Assembly (NCBI GenBank): GCA_038373885.1
Contig: JAWZYV010002533.1
Coordinates: 270,926 to 334,925 of the forward strand
Direction: 5' to 3'
Source of the DNA: Cheiracanthium punctorium
Lineage: Eukaryota > Arthropoda > Arachnida > Araneae > Cheiracanthiidae
Length of the DNA stretch: 64,000 nucleotides
In this document: in pieces, positions 22,516 through 32,444 of the stretch
Position numbering within the stretch: the first letter of the stretch is position 1
Layout of the letters: each line of letters starts with the position of its first letter
Made by a program: the position numbers and the translations under genes
Notes under the pieces: generated by a model
Databases searched by the model: none
Seen by the model: the letters and a program-made list of their open reading frames with translations, nothing else
Told to the model about the DNA's origin: nothing

Positions 22516-25344
22516 ATGCCTAATATGTGTGTTGTTACTAACTGCACATCGAATTATCGCAGTAGCAAAGAAAGAGTATCGTGTTTCTCGTTTCCAAAGG
22601 ACCCCATTTTAAGAGCAAAATGGTTAAAAAATATTCCCAGAAAAGATTATAATCCAGGAAAATGTGCCGTAGTTTGTGAAAAACATTTTGATCCAAACGA
22701 TAATTCGTAATGACAGCATCAAAAAAGATGATGGGACTATTCTGACACGCAAAAGGGAACGTCCAAAATTAAAGGAAGGAGCAGTGCCAATCATTTTCCC
22801 AAACCGCTCTAAATATTTATCGCATGAACCTCCGAAGCAGCGAAAAAATTTAGACGACCAAGAAGAGCGTTTGTTGAATATGGCTATGAAAGTAAATGCT
22901 TTGAAAGTATGGCTATGAAAGTAAAAAAACACATGAAATTTTTCTTAAAGAAAATACATTTGAAACTTTTGTTCAGCTAAAAGATATGTTGCGAATGAAA
23001 ATAAAGTTGTTCAAAGAACAAAATTGGCATGTTACATTTTCAGAAAATTATCTTTTAATTTTTCAAATCGTTGATACTCTAAAAGCTTCATTGAAAATAG
23101 ATAAACAACTTTCTGCTACTGCTTATAATAATGACAGGATTGTTCGCCTTTCTACATTAAATAATATTTCCATTTTAAATTCTTTTTCCCAGATAAACAG
23201 CAGCTTAGATGAGCTTAAAACCATTTCAGATTCTCCTGAGAGCACCGATCCTCTGAAATATCTCCTTAATAGTGTGTGCGACACTCTGAAATATATAGTT
23301 CAAGAAGAATTAATTTCCGATAACAAGATGAGAAAAATTACATTTATAATTGAGCAGTTACAGTTACTTATTCAAAAAAAGAATGCCTCAGTAATCAAAC
23401 ACTGTTATGGTGTTTGAAATTATTCATGCAGTCCTCATCAGCATACAAACAAATATGTGATTATGATTTGATTAATATTCCCCATTTCAGGAATTTACAA
23501 AAAGTGATGAATCAAAGATCGATGAATGATATTCGTACAAACTCGTTAGAATATATTCAAATAAATTTAGCACACTTAAAAGAACATGAGAAACTTGTTT
23601 TACAAAGGATGAAATTCCTGTTAATCCAATGTTTACATACAAAGGAGCAAGTGTCACTGGAGGATCAGAAACAGATATTTGTCAGAAAGCTACGTTTGTT
23701 CATACATTATTAATATCCAGTCTGTTATCATCTTATCAAGATGTTGTAAGACTTATATCTGTGACAACGATTAATGCAGAGGATTTATATGAAATTGTTT
23801 TGAAAACAATAATATCACTTGAAAATCTGGGTATAAAAGTGTTTGCTCTTATAACAGATAATAATTCAATAAATAGGAAAGTTTTCAAGCTTTTCTTTGA
23901 TGGAAAAAATTTTGATATGTCCGTTCCCAACCCTGCATGTCCTGAAAGACCTTTGTTTTTTTATTTTAGACCCAGTTCACATTGTAAAATCAGTGCGAAA
24001 TAACTGGATAAATAAGAAAGATGATTTATAGTTTCTTTTACTTTTCCTGACTTTGAAAATGTGTCAGAAACTGCTACTGCATCTTTTAAAGTTCTTCGCT
24101 CTTTGTATGCCTCAGAAAACCAAAGTTTAGCTAAATGTGCTTACAAACTAACATTAAAAGCACTTTATCCATCTATCTAATATCGCAGGACAAAACGTAA
24201 CACTTGCTCTAAAAATATTTGATGAAACAAATGTGACTGCTCTCCTTTTAAACAACTGTGCTTCTAATACAGATTGGTCACTAAAACAGAATACTTCAGA
24301 TTTTATAGAACTTTTCGTTAAATGGTGGAAAATTTTTAATGTAAAATCTGCAAGCAAAGGTATAAGACTTTATGATAGTCGGCAATTGCCTTTTACTTCT
24401 TGTAATGATGAACGGTTAAAATTTGTGTAAATGGCTTCATGTATGGAGAAATACAGATAGTTTATCTGGTTTCACAAAAGAAACATTCACAGCGTTATTA
24501 CAAACTGCAAGTGCGATGATACAAATAATTCAATATTTATTGCAAACAGATATGTGTCCTTTCAAGTATGTATTACCTGGCAAATTTCAAAGTGATTTAC
24601 TTGAACAACGATTTAGCAGATACAGACAAATGTCGGGAGGTAATTATCACATATCTTATCAGCAAATTTTGGAATCCGAGAAAAAGCTTAGATTGTGCTC
24701 AACAATTAAAATTGGTGGAGAAAGTATTGACCTAAAAATATTGATTGATACAGAGGTTTCAGTTCAACAAGTGAATATAGAAAACAACACCATTCTAAAT
24801 AATTTTGGGGATATATTAAATGACACAATCGATTTAATTAATTACGATGATAATGCTATTAAGGCCATTGTGTATATAGCTGGATATATATCTTTCAAGA
24901 TAAAGAGAAAACTATTTTGTTCTTTTTGTATTACACTCATTACCACTAATTAAATTATGGATATAGAAGATGATTCATTCTATGAACTTATAACAGCATT
25001 AGGCAGAGGAAGCTTAACTTATCCATCTGATTTTTTAACACAGGTTGTATCTTTTTATTTCATAATATTAAATTTGTTGACATCACCTTTAAATGAAGCA
25101 AAATTTTTTAAAATCTGAAATAGGTCACAAATTATTGCTTATGAAATTAACAGAGCTTAAATTAATTAAAGAAGACATTGTTAATGGTGATGATATTTGC
25201 ATGTGTGGAAAAAAGAGTATTGAGCTGGTTAAAGATGCTCTATCCAGATCTTCAAATATTTTGTTAAGTAATTACCTTAAAATAAAAAATCAGGATTTGA
25301 AAAAAATTTCAGAAAGAAAAGTAAAAAAAATTAGAGCAAATTGA
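22516..25344 (+). pseudogene. THAP-domain P-element (THAP9-like) transposase, frameshifted
   Basis: The N-terminus is a THAP zinc finger (C2CH): MPNMCVVTNC at 22516, then FSFPKD, KWLKNI and CEKHF near 22676. The AVPxxF box follows in another frame (GAVPIIFPN, near 22785). A 29-bp tandem duplication of TATGGCTATGAAAGTA (22879 and 22908) shifts the frame again. Later segments match P-family transposases: AYKQICDYDLINIPH (23.44 kb), FTYKGASVTGGSE (23.63 kb), the RNase-H-like part ending LITDNNSINRKVF (23.88 kb), DPVH in a shifted frame near 23.97 kb, and GKFQSDLLEQRFSRYRQMSGG near 24.6 kb followed by VYIAGYISFKIKRKL. A last segment at 25093-25344 ends with Lys-rich residues. At least five frameshifts or stops make it non-functional. 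All frames lie in the expected order of the family. Confidence 0.9.
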
Positions 25345-26260
25345 GCAACAATGAGCCCCTTTTTCAAGGGTGATAACCTCACAATCTTGTGATAATACAG
25401 AACTACATATACTTTGATTATGGTTAAGTTCTGGGGGACTCATTAGCCTGTTCTATTATTTAGCAGAAGGAGAATAGAAATCCAGTTTAATTCTTTTAAA
25501 TGTCACTATTAAAGTTATTTTCTGTAATTCTTAAAAATATTGTTAAAATTTTCTTTTGAAAATTGTTATTAATTTCTTACTACATTAATTCCATATTACA
25601 TTTGGAAAAAAATAGAGATAAGATTTACGTCTTTCGTCAGAAAGCATGAGTTTACTGAAATAAAAGTACCCTGATGTGCTGATTTATTGAAAGACATCAC
25701 AGCAAAAAATTTTATGTTTTTTCCTGATTTATTTCATTTTTTATGCCCTGAAGCATAATACATATACATAAAAGTAACTATTAGTAATAACATATTTGCA
25801 TTTCAATTTAAGTGTCTTAATATTTCAATATTTTGAATTGTAAGAGTTTTTCAATATAGCTATTAATACATTATATATCTTCAAAAATATTTCTTGCATT
25901 CCTTTGTAGTATACCAATATTTTGTATGTTCTTCAATTTTTTCCCCACAGTCAAACACTTATTTATCTGTGATTAAAATGCTGAAATTTAAATTATTCGG
26001 TTCTACTCAATTAGAGTAATTTAAAAAAATTCCAAATTCATCTTATAAAGTCTTGCGAAAGTTTTTCTAAGTATTTTTAAAACGGTATATTTCGTATGAA
26101 TCCCACGTATTGTTACTATGTTTTACACTTACATTTGATCCTTAGTAAAATATAGACTCCAAAATATGTATATTTAATTAAAACTTAATAGACGCAATAT
26201 TGCATTTTGTATACATGTAATGTTCTTTCGTGGAAGTCCAGATAAACCCGCACTGGTGCT
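25345..26260 (+). other. 3' non-coding part of the P-like element
   Basis: AT-rich sequence between the transposase end and the right subterminal TGACGTCA. No ORF or RNA recognised. Confidence 0.5.
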
Positions 26261-26288
26261 GTGACGTCATTAGCTAAGAGCGGGAGAA

Positions 26289-26319
26289 GCGCCATAGCCT
26301 TTTAGTTGAGGTAGCCGTG
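26289..26319 (-). repeat. P-like element right terminal inverted repeat
   Basis: Reverse complement starts CACGGCTACCTC and ends ATGGCGC. Partner of 22251-22282. The adjacent GCTCTGT at 26320-26326 repeats the sequence left of the element. Confidence 0.8.
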
Positions 26320-26393
26320 GCTCTGTACACTATTTACATCCGAATTTTGTCGTGCCATACTCCGCGTAATAATCGCATTCACAGGATTTACGT

Positions 26394-26833
26394 GCCAATT
26401 TTCTACAGGTCATACAGATTAACAAAGTAATGAACATGATAAAAAACAATTACAATAAATTAATAGAAATATATAGTGATATAAACTTTAGATATCAATA
26501 GCTCTCCCCCGGTGTAAAAAAAAAAAAAAACTACATAGACATAAATCAATATATGCTTGTCCAGTGCTCACACCCCTCGGATATAGGTTGTGCTAGTGAA
26601 GAAGGCCATGTGTAAAAAGGAGGCTGTTTTTCTTGTGTTGTGTTCTTTTCGTTTGTATTTTTTTATATTGTATTTCTTTTTCTACCACTGGCTCTTTGTG
26701 TTGTGCCAGCGGTATAGTTTGTATTTTTTGTTTGTTTATAAAAAAATAAATAAAGGGGTGCTTCCCCGGAGGGATCTTTTGCCGTAAGCCCTTTTGGGGC
26801 GGCCCCTCCGGTGGGTGACTTACACTTACACTT
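26394..26833 (+). mobile_element. 440-bp probable retroposon (non-LTR tail or SINE) with 12-13-bp target duplication
   Basis: ACAGGATTTACGT occurs just before (26381-26393) and just after (26834-26846) this segment, and the Ty3 relic continues on both sides. Longer target duplications of this sort are made by target-primed retrotransposition. The right end is a tail of three ACTTAC-type hexamers (about 26817-26833), preceded by a GC-rich part able to form hairpins (CCGGAGGGATC ... GGCCCCTCCGG). Simple repeat tails of this kind are common in CR1, RTE and related non-LTR elements and their SINEs. No reverse transcriptase remains, so the family is not identified. Confidence 0.7.
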
Positions 26834-26845
26834 ACAGGATTTACG

Positions 26846-27115
26846 TTGCGTTTCCTCAATTAATTTAGCTGTTCGATTGCCCATTAAATATAAACCTTGA
26901 CTAAGCTCAGCGGGCTTCACAGCTGCTTTCGTTTCGACCTTTCCAAAATCTCCTTCGATTACAATCTTAGATAAGGGCAAACACTTACAAGCGGCGTCCA
27001 GCGGTTGTTTTATCCAGACGAGATCCGGCAACAAATCTTCCGTCGAAATCATCTCGCTCTCACATAAATCTATGCACGTCCCGCTATCTCTAAGATATTC
27101 CTTAGTTCTCCATTA
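26846..27115 (-). pseudogene. Retropepsin (aspartic protease) of the Ty3 relic
   Basis: The minus strand encodes YLRDSGTCID, with the DSG form of the retroviral-type Asp-Ser/Thr-Gly active site. It is followed by DLVWIKQPL, a strand-rich middle and a final GLYLMGNRTAKLIEE that resembles the LLGxD/N element of Ty3 proteases. A frameshift at about 27110 separates it from the upstream capsid frame, which ends at 27070. The open frame is cut by the retroposon at 26846. This enzyme would process Gag-Pol. The copy is broken. Confidence 0.78.
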
Positions 27116-27865
27116 ATAAATGCTTTATCAATATACGGTTCAAAACCCTCTCCTAGTATACTTTCTGCATTTAAGTTATGTACCGGGTGATTCTGTCTAT
27201 CAGGGTTTTTCGGGCAATTGGGTTTCATATGACCTCTTTCTCGACATACATAGCACACTATTTCTCTTTGCCTATCAAAGTTTTTCTCTTTGCTCGGAGC
27301 GGACTCTTTCGGAACAACCTTTTTCTCTAGGTTTCCCCGGTTTCTGATCCCTTGTAACTTTAGATTGGTTAGGCACGTTCTTATAACTTTTCTTAAAAGA
27401 ATTTCTCCCAAAATTTTGGGGCTCAATCGTTTTCATGTCTCTCCGGACCGCTTCAAATTTGTCCCATTTTTCAGTTAGTTTAGAAGCTTCATTTATCTCG
27501 TCACAGACATCCACATAATGTTCTCGAATATCCAAAGGAACACGTTTCTTTATCTGCTCCGTGAGCATCAATTCTTTTAACGTCTCGAAATCTATTATCT
27601 CTAAAGTTTCTAGCCAATTTTCTAGATATCCTCGTAACTCATAGACTAAGTCCATCCACGGCGCGTTCGGTTTTCGCTCGTGACCCTCGAACTTGTTCAT
27701 CGCAGCGCTCTAGCACTACGTTTAAAGCGTTTAAATAGCACCTGCTTTATATGCTGGAAATTGCCTGCCTTCTCCTTCGGTTCTTTTACGATGATCTCGG
27801 CAATATCCGGGGCAAAAGCGGAATTAATTGGGACACCCAATGCTATTCCTCCAACAATTTGGTAA
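27070..27865 (-). pseudogene. Gag: capsid C-terminal part and CCHC zinc finger
   Basis: On the minus strand an upstream piece includes KEPKEKAGNFQHIKQV and FKRFKRSAR, then a stop near 27712. The next frame (27700-27275) has LENWLETLEIIDFETLKELM and VPLDIREHYVD, a helical pattern like the SCAN-related capsid C-terminus found in arthropod Ty3 elements. The following frame (27426-27070) contains CYVCRERGHMKPNC, a perfect CX2CX4HX4C knuckle that would bind element RNA. Two frame changes show it is degraded. The N-terminal matrix/capsid part is not visible upstream of 27865. Confidence 0.85.
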
Positions 27866-28690
27866 GAAAACACTAAGGTAGGGTTTTATTTACCCTAATA
27901 ACACAAATAAAATTTCAAGTTTACCTACAATTTAACAAATTCTAAAATTCCTCTTTTCGCGCATATACAATAAACTAACTAAAACCTTTTTAATTATTCA
28001 CTGAAATTTAAAACCTTCTGGCTTTTTAAAGTATTATCAACCTTTCATGCAAAATCACATTACTCAAAAACAATTCCTCTGTTAGATAGAATAATACTCT
28101 CTTACAATATTACTCTAAATGCACAAAACAGTTACAAATTTCGATTTAAACTGAACTTTGACTAACCTTAAAATACTACACACATATTTTACTTTCTTAC
28201 AATCCTGTAAGACTACTGCTAACCATTAAATTCTCTGCATACAAAGTACTCTCCAATACAATGGTATCCAACAGTATAAAAGGGACTTACTCTTTTCGTA
28301 GATGCTTTTGATGACATCAACCACTTCCTCAGTCAGAATTAGAAGATTCCGTTCAATTTCTGTCTCGTTTGCTCTCCGGCAAACCACTGGGAAACTCTGG
28401 ACACAGCACACAGCAGGGCTCCGTAGACTTTCCTTTCGCGCGGCAGGGCACTATTTCTCCCGACACAGGACTTGAACACTGGAATATCGGCGAGTCACAT
28501 AAAGTCCAATTTTCTCACGGCTGGGTCAGAGTTTTTTTTTTTCATTCAACTCTTAATCGCACCGAAATTCCACCATTTTATCTTAGCTGTGACGTAGTCT
28601 CAGATTAATAGGAGCGGCTCTACTAATCTCATCACAGCTAGTTTTAATCTGTAAGCATACACTATTCTTTGTGTGGTATCGTGTAATAAA
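27866..28690. other. Unassigned stretch upstream of the Ty3 relic
   Basis: This lies where the 5' LTR and leader of the minus-strand Ty3 element would be expected. A TATAAAAGGG word at 28276-28285 is visible on the plus strand, but I could not find paired TG...CA ends or a primer-binding site. No gene. Confidence 0.35.
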
Positions 28691-28699
28691 AACACTTGT

Positions 28700-30045
28700 T
28701 AAAACTTAACAAAATTTAATTTTAAACATAACAAAATTACTGGCAAAGTTCAGTCGAGGACAGGATATGCGGTCTCATCTCAGACCGGCTGGAAGTTCAT
28801 TGATCGCTGAACTTTTCTCACTGCAAAAAAGGAACCGTACACCTCTGAGCGCAGTCTAGGGACATCTGCCTCTCTTCTCTCCGTTCAAAGGTGTGGCCCT
28901 TTGTACAAATAACCGTACAATTACTGGAAACTTTCCGTAAAATTTTACGGATATTCCTCGTTTATATTTGAATACAGGATAATTTCTGTATATCAAGGGC
29001 CAGCGTCTCACTGGTACAAAATTTCTAATGGAATTTACAGGAATAAAATTCCGTAAATAAATGGAAATTGTAATGGCGTCCCAGTAGCCAGTATATTTTC
29101 AGCGTTTTCACGAAATTATTATTATTATTTATTTTTATTTTTTTTGGGGTGAGGGTTATGACGCATGTTCTCTGATGGTAGAAAAAGAGTGTGGCGTGCA
29201 AGCAGTTATCAAACGTATCTACCTAACAACTGCATATTTTCACTGTGCATCACGCAAATTAAACTTTCGAACTACAGCCTTTAAATTATGTAAATCTCCT
29301 TACATCATTTGACCGATATTTTTTTTAAAATAACCTTTTTTGTACAATTGTAATCTTATTTGCTTTAAAATTAACTTCTACATTTTTCACTTTAACATAA
29401 GAGTTTTATTCTTCGCCTGAATCATCAATTTATCATTTCACGTTTCAATTTAACTAGTATACAATGAACGTTCTATTTTCGTATAATTCGTTTTCGTATA
29501 ATATACCGATTACCGAATATGTTTTAAAGTAATGTAGTACACGCTTAATTCAAAGGAGCGAAAATAACTATCAAAGAGGGAGTAAAAGAATTGTCGGTTT
29601 CGAACTTTTTACATCGAAACCCACAGTATTAACCCAAAAATGCTCTTTAAGTATTCCTTTTCCGCGAAATCCACACTCCGCTTTCTGTTTACCAATATGC
29701 TGATAACGTTCGGCCCGAAAATTTTGCTCCGTTCAGTGATCGGAAAACAGGCTCCTACAGGAGAAGTTAGCACTCCTACGGGGGCTCTAGGAGAAGTGCA
29801 CTTTCAAGTACGGAAAGGATCGGAAATTCGCTCCGACTGATCGAATTTCGCTCGTTTGAATTAAGTGTGTATAACATTATGTAATTTACCCACTCTAACA
29901 TTTAATGTACCGATTTTGATTCACCTTATTTTTGTCCTGCTCTGCTTCCCACTTCTTCATGGAAGTGCTAGTGGATTAACGGATTGACTGATGTCACTTT
30001 TTTTTTGAGGGGGGGGCATGTGTTGTCCTGTTACTTGTCATAAAA
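28700..30045. other. Gene-free stretch
   Basis: Contains words such as TTTCCGTAAAATTTTACGGA near 28.93 kb that form short hairpins, and an (ATT)n tract near 29.12 kb. Neither coding sequence nor a delimited element is supported. Confidence 0.45.
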
Positions 30046-30049
30046 AAAT

Positions 30050-30281
30050 GGTTGTGTATGATTATGGCAACGCTACACTAGGGCGATCTGCCAAGGGAGC
30101 GGTGCCTTGGTAGGAGGACTTTCTAAGGGGTTCTAACGCGTATTCACGTTACATCTGGAGAAAACCTACCGAAACTCCAGACCGTTAGATCGGCAGCCGC
30201 GCGATGGGACCCGAACCCGGGACCTTCACTCTTCGGCCATCTACCATTTTCAGTGGCATAACCACTGTGTCATGGTGGGGC
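30050..30281 (-). repeat. tRNA-derived SINE, most complete copy
   Basis: On the minus strand the sequence begins GCCCCACCATGACACAGTGG, an A-box-like start. About 50 bases on it has CGGGTTCGGGTCC, close to the polymerase III B-box. The tRNA-unrelated body contains TTTTCTCCAGATGTAACGTG and GTTAGAACCCCTTAG, and the 3' part ends near GCAACGCTACACTAGGG (plus-strand reading) next to a T/A-rich tail. Related copies occur at 5216-5388, 30999-31155, 49429-49495, 53380-53525 and 55751-55923. It needs a LINE partner for mobility. None is visible here. Confidence 0.7.
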
Positions 30282-30429
30282 AATAAAAAAAAAATGGATT
30301 AAAAGTTTTCAAGAAATGTAGTATAATTATATAATTTTGTTGTCCTGTTTTGTAAAAAACTTTAAGTAAAATAAAGAGCTACCAATGGTCGATTGAATAA
30401 GCCACCGGACACTGGTAGATGGCTTAAGT

Positions 30430-30998
30430 GTGAAAAGTCCTCTACCACGATAGTATCGGAAAGCTTTCCGTACCGGCATCCGACAAATATCCGATGTGTC
30501 TTATTCCGAAGGCGTCGGAAACGTTCCGATGTCGTATTCACTATCGGAAATAATGCTGTTTTTTTTCCCCGACACGTCGGATGAAGGCGAAAACTTGCAT
30601 TCCGATAACGAAGTGTAGAAGATGGATGGGTGTTTTATTGTGTGTATTATGGAGTGTTAAGTACTCCCACAAAAGAAACCCTTTTCCTGCAAGGCTGACT
30701 CACTCCCCCTGTTAAAAAGTACACTCCTTCCTTGATCGATTTCTCCCTATCCCTTGGACATTCTGAAGACAATGCATTTGTTTAAGAAAAGGAGAGAAAT
30801 CCATGCGTTTGGATTGGCTGATCGGTCCCAGTGTCGAGATTGACCTAGCAGGCACAAAAATTCTCACTTCTTTCATTCGACACTCATCGTGCTAGCACCA
30901 AATGGAGGGTCGCGGCTATTTATCCGAAGAATTGGACTATCTGGGAGAGAGAACTATCCGTCATTGTTATTCTTCGATAACATCGTGGTAGAGCCCCT
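30430..30998. repeat. TATCGGAAAG hairpin-rich repeat, second locus
   Basis: The left edge CTCTACCACGATAGTATCGG and the right edge, reverse-complemented CAGGGGCTCTACCACGATG, are inverted relatives of each other and of the ends at 11444 and 13120. In between are many inverted words (GGAAAGCTTTCC, ATATCCGA, TTCCGA). The left-most CAGGGG is missing and no target duplication was found. Probably a non-autonomous DNA element. Confidence 0.45.
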
Positions 30999-31155
30999 GA
31001 GTTCTGGCCTACCGCACGGCTGTCGATCTAACGGTGATGAGTTTCGAACGGTTTTCTCCACGTGAATACACATTAGAACCGATTAATATGCCCTCTGTTC
31101 AAGGCATTTCTACCAGTGGCACTCCTACCAGAGTCCTAATGTGCTTTGCCTTAAA
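30999..31155 (+). repeat. SINE-like repeat, copy C
   Basis: Shares GTTCTGGCCTACCGC, GGTTTTCTCCA and the ACGTGAATAC body with SINE copies at 5216 and 30050. It is diverged and truncated at its start. Confidence 0.65.
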
Positions 31156-31759
31156 AAAGACAGAAAAAGGGGGTACGTTATATATTTGACTGAATTTAAT
31201 TTGATTTAATTGACAATAGCCACCAAATCTTAAGTCAGGTCCTTCATCTGGGTAATCAGCATGGCTTATTAGGTTAATATACAGTCTACCGCTGTTTTGT
31301 TACTAATGCCCTCTTTCAACCGCAGAAAGGAGCCAGATCCTCCATATAGAACGGCGATGATCGAAGGAGAGTGGCTTCCAATTCAATGACCCCCAGTGGG
31401 TGGAAGACCGATTTAGCTCGCGGTCTCTAATCTACGGTCTCGGGGACCGATTTAGGTCGAGTTGAACAAAAACCAGATAAGAGACCTAGCACCCGGATCG
31501 GCTGAGAGTTATTGTTTTAACATGGAGGACGTTGGATTCACGAACAGATTTTACGTGCACGGCTTCCCATTTGACGCAGTAATGTAAAAAACCCGGGTAT
31601 TTATTTACAAGGGTGAATATCCAGGGTAAATACCCGGGTATATACCCAAAATGGGTATTTACCTGGGTATTTATTTTTGAATTAACTCTATTGTTTAAAA
31701 AAAGCTTGTATTGATGGGCAAGGATACTCACACACACACGTATATATATTAAGTATAAA

Positions 31760-31762
<3 letters not shown>

Positions 31763-31807
<45 letters not shown>
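31763..31807. repeat. 45-base A-run
   Basis: Uninterrupted adenines. It may mark a retroposon tail, but no upstream element was identified. Confidence 0.9.
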
Positions 31808-31808
<1 letters not shown>

Positions 31809-32030
31809 GAGAAACTTAGGAACCCTTTACAACTTCTTAATTTCATAAAACTTAAAAAAATGTAATTATGAAAAGAAGCTATATGACACATGTTGAATGA
31901 AATTCTTGATAAAATATAGCCTATAAATATAACTGTTGGAATAAAATTGTAAATAGGAATAATAACAAGGAGCAGTGTATTTGACAATCTGGAAAAAAAG
32001 AGAGAAATTTTCAACTATACTAAATATATA

Positions 32031-32214
32031 CAGGCAGTAAAATCTGAATTACAACGAAACTCAGGAGACCGAAAATCAAATTTGTAATTCTAAAAAATTC
32101 GTTAAAGGGAAATTGTATTATAAAAAAAATTGGTATTAATGATTTTTTCAATAGAAACATTTTGTTCATCAATCTGAAATATTCATAACAGTTCGCTGTA
32201 ACGAGATTTTACAG
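32031..32214. mobile_element. Short TA-flanked MITE (pogo/mariner type)
   Basis: The left end after TA reads CAGGCAGTAAAATCTGAATT. The right end, reverse-complemented, is CTGTAAAATCTCGTTACAGC next to TA. Inverted similarity covers about 20 bases with a few mismatches. No ORF. Confidence 0.5.
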
Positions 32215-32397
32215 TACGTCTACAGTATTCCGTAGTACAGTATCGGTGCTAGCTTGGCAAATTATTGGCAACAAAAGAGTCACCAAATCACAATTTGACG
32301 ATAAAAAAAAAAGCATGAAAATGTTGTTTATAGAAAGAATAATAAGTTTATTTTACGTAAATAAATAAATATTAAAGTTTAAATTTACCGTAAAAAA

Positions 32398-32444
32398 TAT
32401 GTTTTTAAACCTATTACTTATTATGTAATAGGTTTAAAAACATA
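32398..32444. repeat. Perfect 20-bp inverted repeat with 7-base loop
   Basis: TATGTTTTTAAACCTATTAC at 32398-32417 is exactly reverse-complemented at 32425-32444, with TTATTAT between. It would form a strong hairpin in DNA or RNA. Confidence 0.95.

Larger units (their letters stand above)
22251..26319 (+). mobile_element. P-like DNA transposon, 4069 bp, inside the Ty3 relic
   Basis: The left end begins CACGGCTATCTC and the right end, reverse-complemented, CACGGCTACCTC. The imperfect inverted repeat continues for about 31-32 bases to TGGCGC. GCTCTGT is repeated immediately outside both ends (22244-22250 and 26320-26326), and allowing one mismatch this is the 8-bp duplication typical of P elements. 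The palindrome TGACGTCA sits inside each end at 22291-22298 and 26262-26269, a subterminal inverted repeat. The element carries one transposase gene on the plus strand, broken by frameshifts, so it is a full-length but inactive copy. Confidence 0.9.
20255..27865 (-). mobile_element. Ty3/gypsy relic with IN-before-RT order (Gmr1-like), nested insertions inside
   Basis: On the minus strand the order is capsid and CCHC finger (27865-27070), protease (about 27115-26846), linker, integrase (about 22035-20905), then reverse transcriptase (20809-20255). In most Ty3/gypsy elements reverse transcriptase comes before integrase. Integrase first is the order described for the Gmr1 group. RNase H, the second half of reverse transcriptase and identifiable LTRs are missing. 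The element is interrupted by a 440-bp retroposon (26394-26833) and a 4.07-kb P-like element (22251-26319). Stops and frameshifts throughout show it is dead. Confidence 0.8.

Noticed and set aside
22624..22932. 102-codon minus-strand ORF
   Set aside because: It is antisense to the THAP and AVPxxF coding part of the P-like transposase.
26663..26859. Apparent C-terminal extension of the Ty3 protease frame
   Set aside because: The frame runs into the inserted retroposon after the target duplication. The residues after RTAKLIEE are translated non-coding retroposon sequence.
31688..32014. 108-codon minus-strand ORF
   Set aside because: Much of the predicted protein is a phenylalanine run from the 45-base A-run. 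It is a homopolymer artefact.
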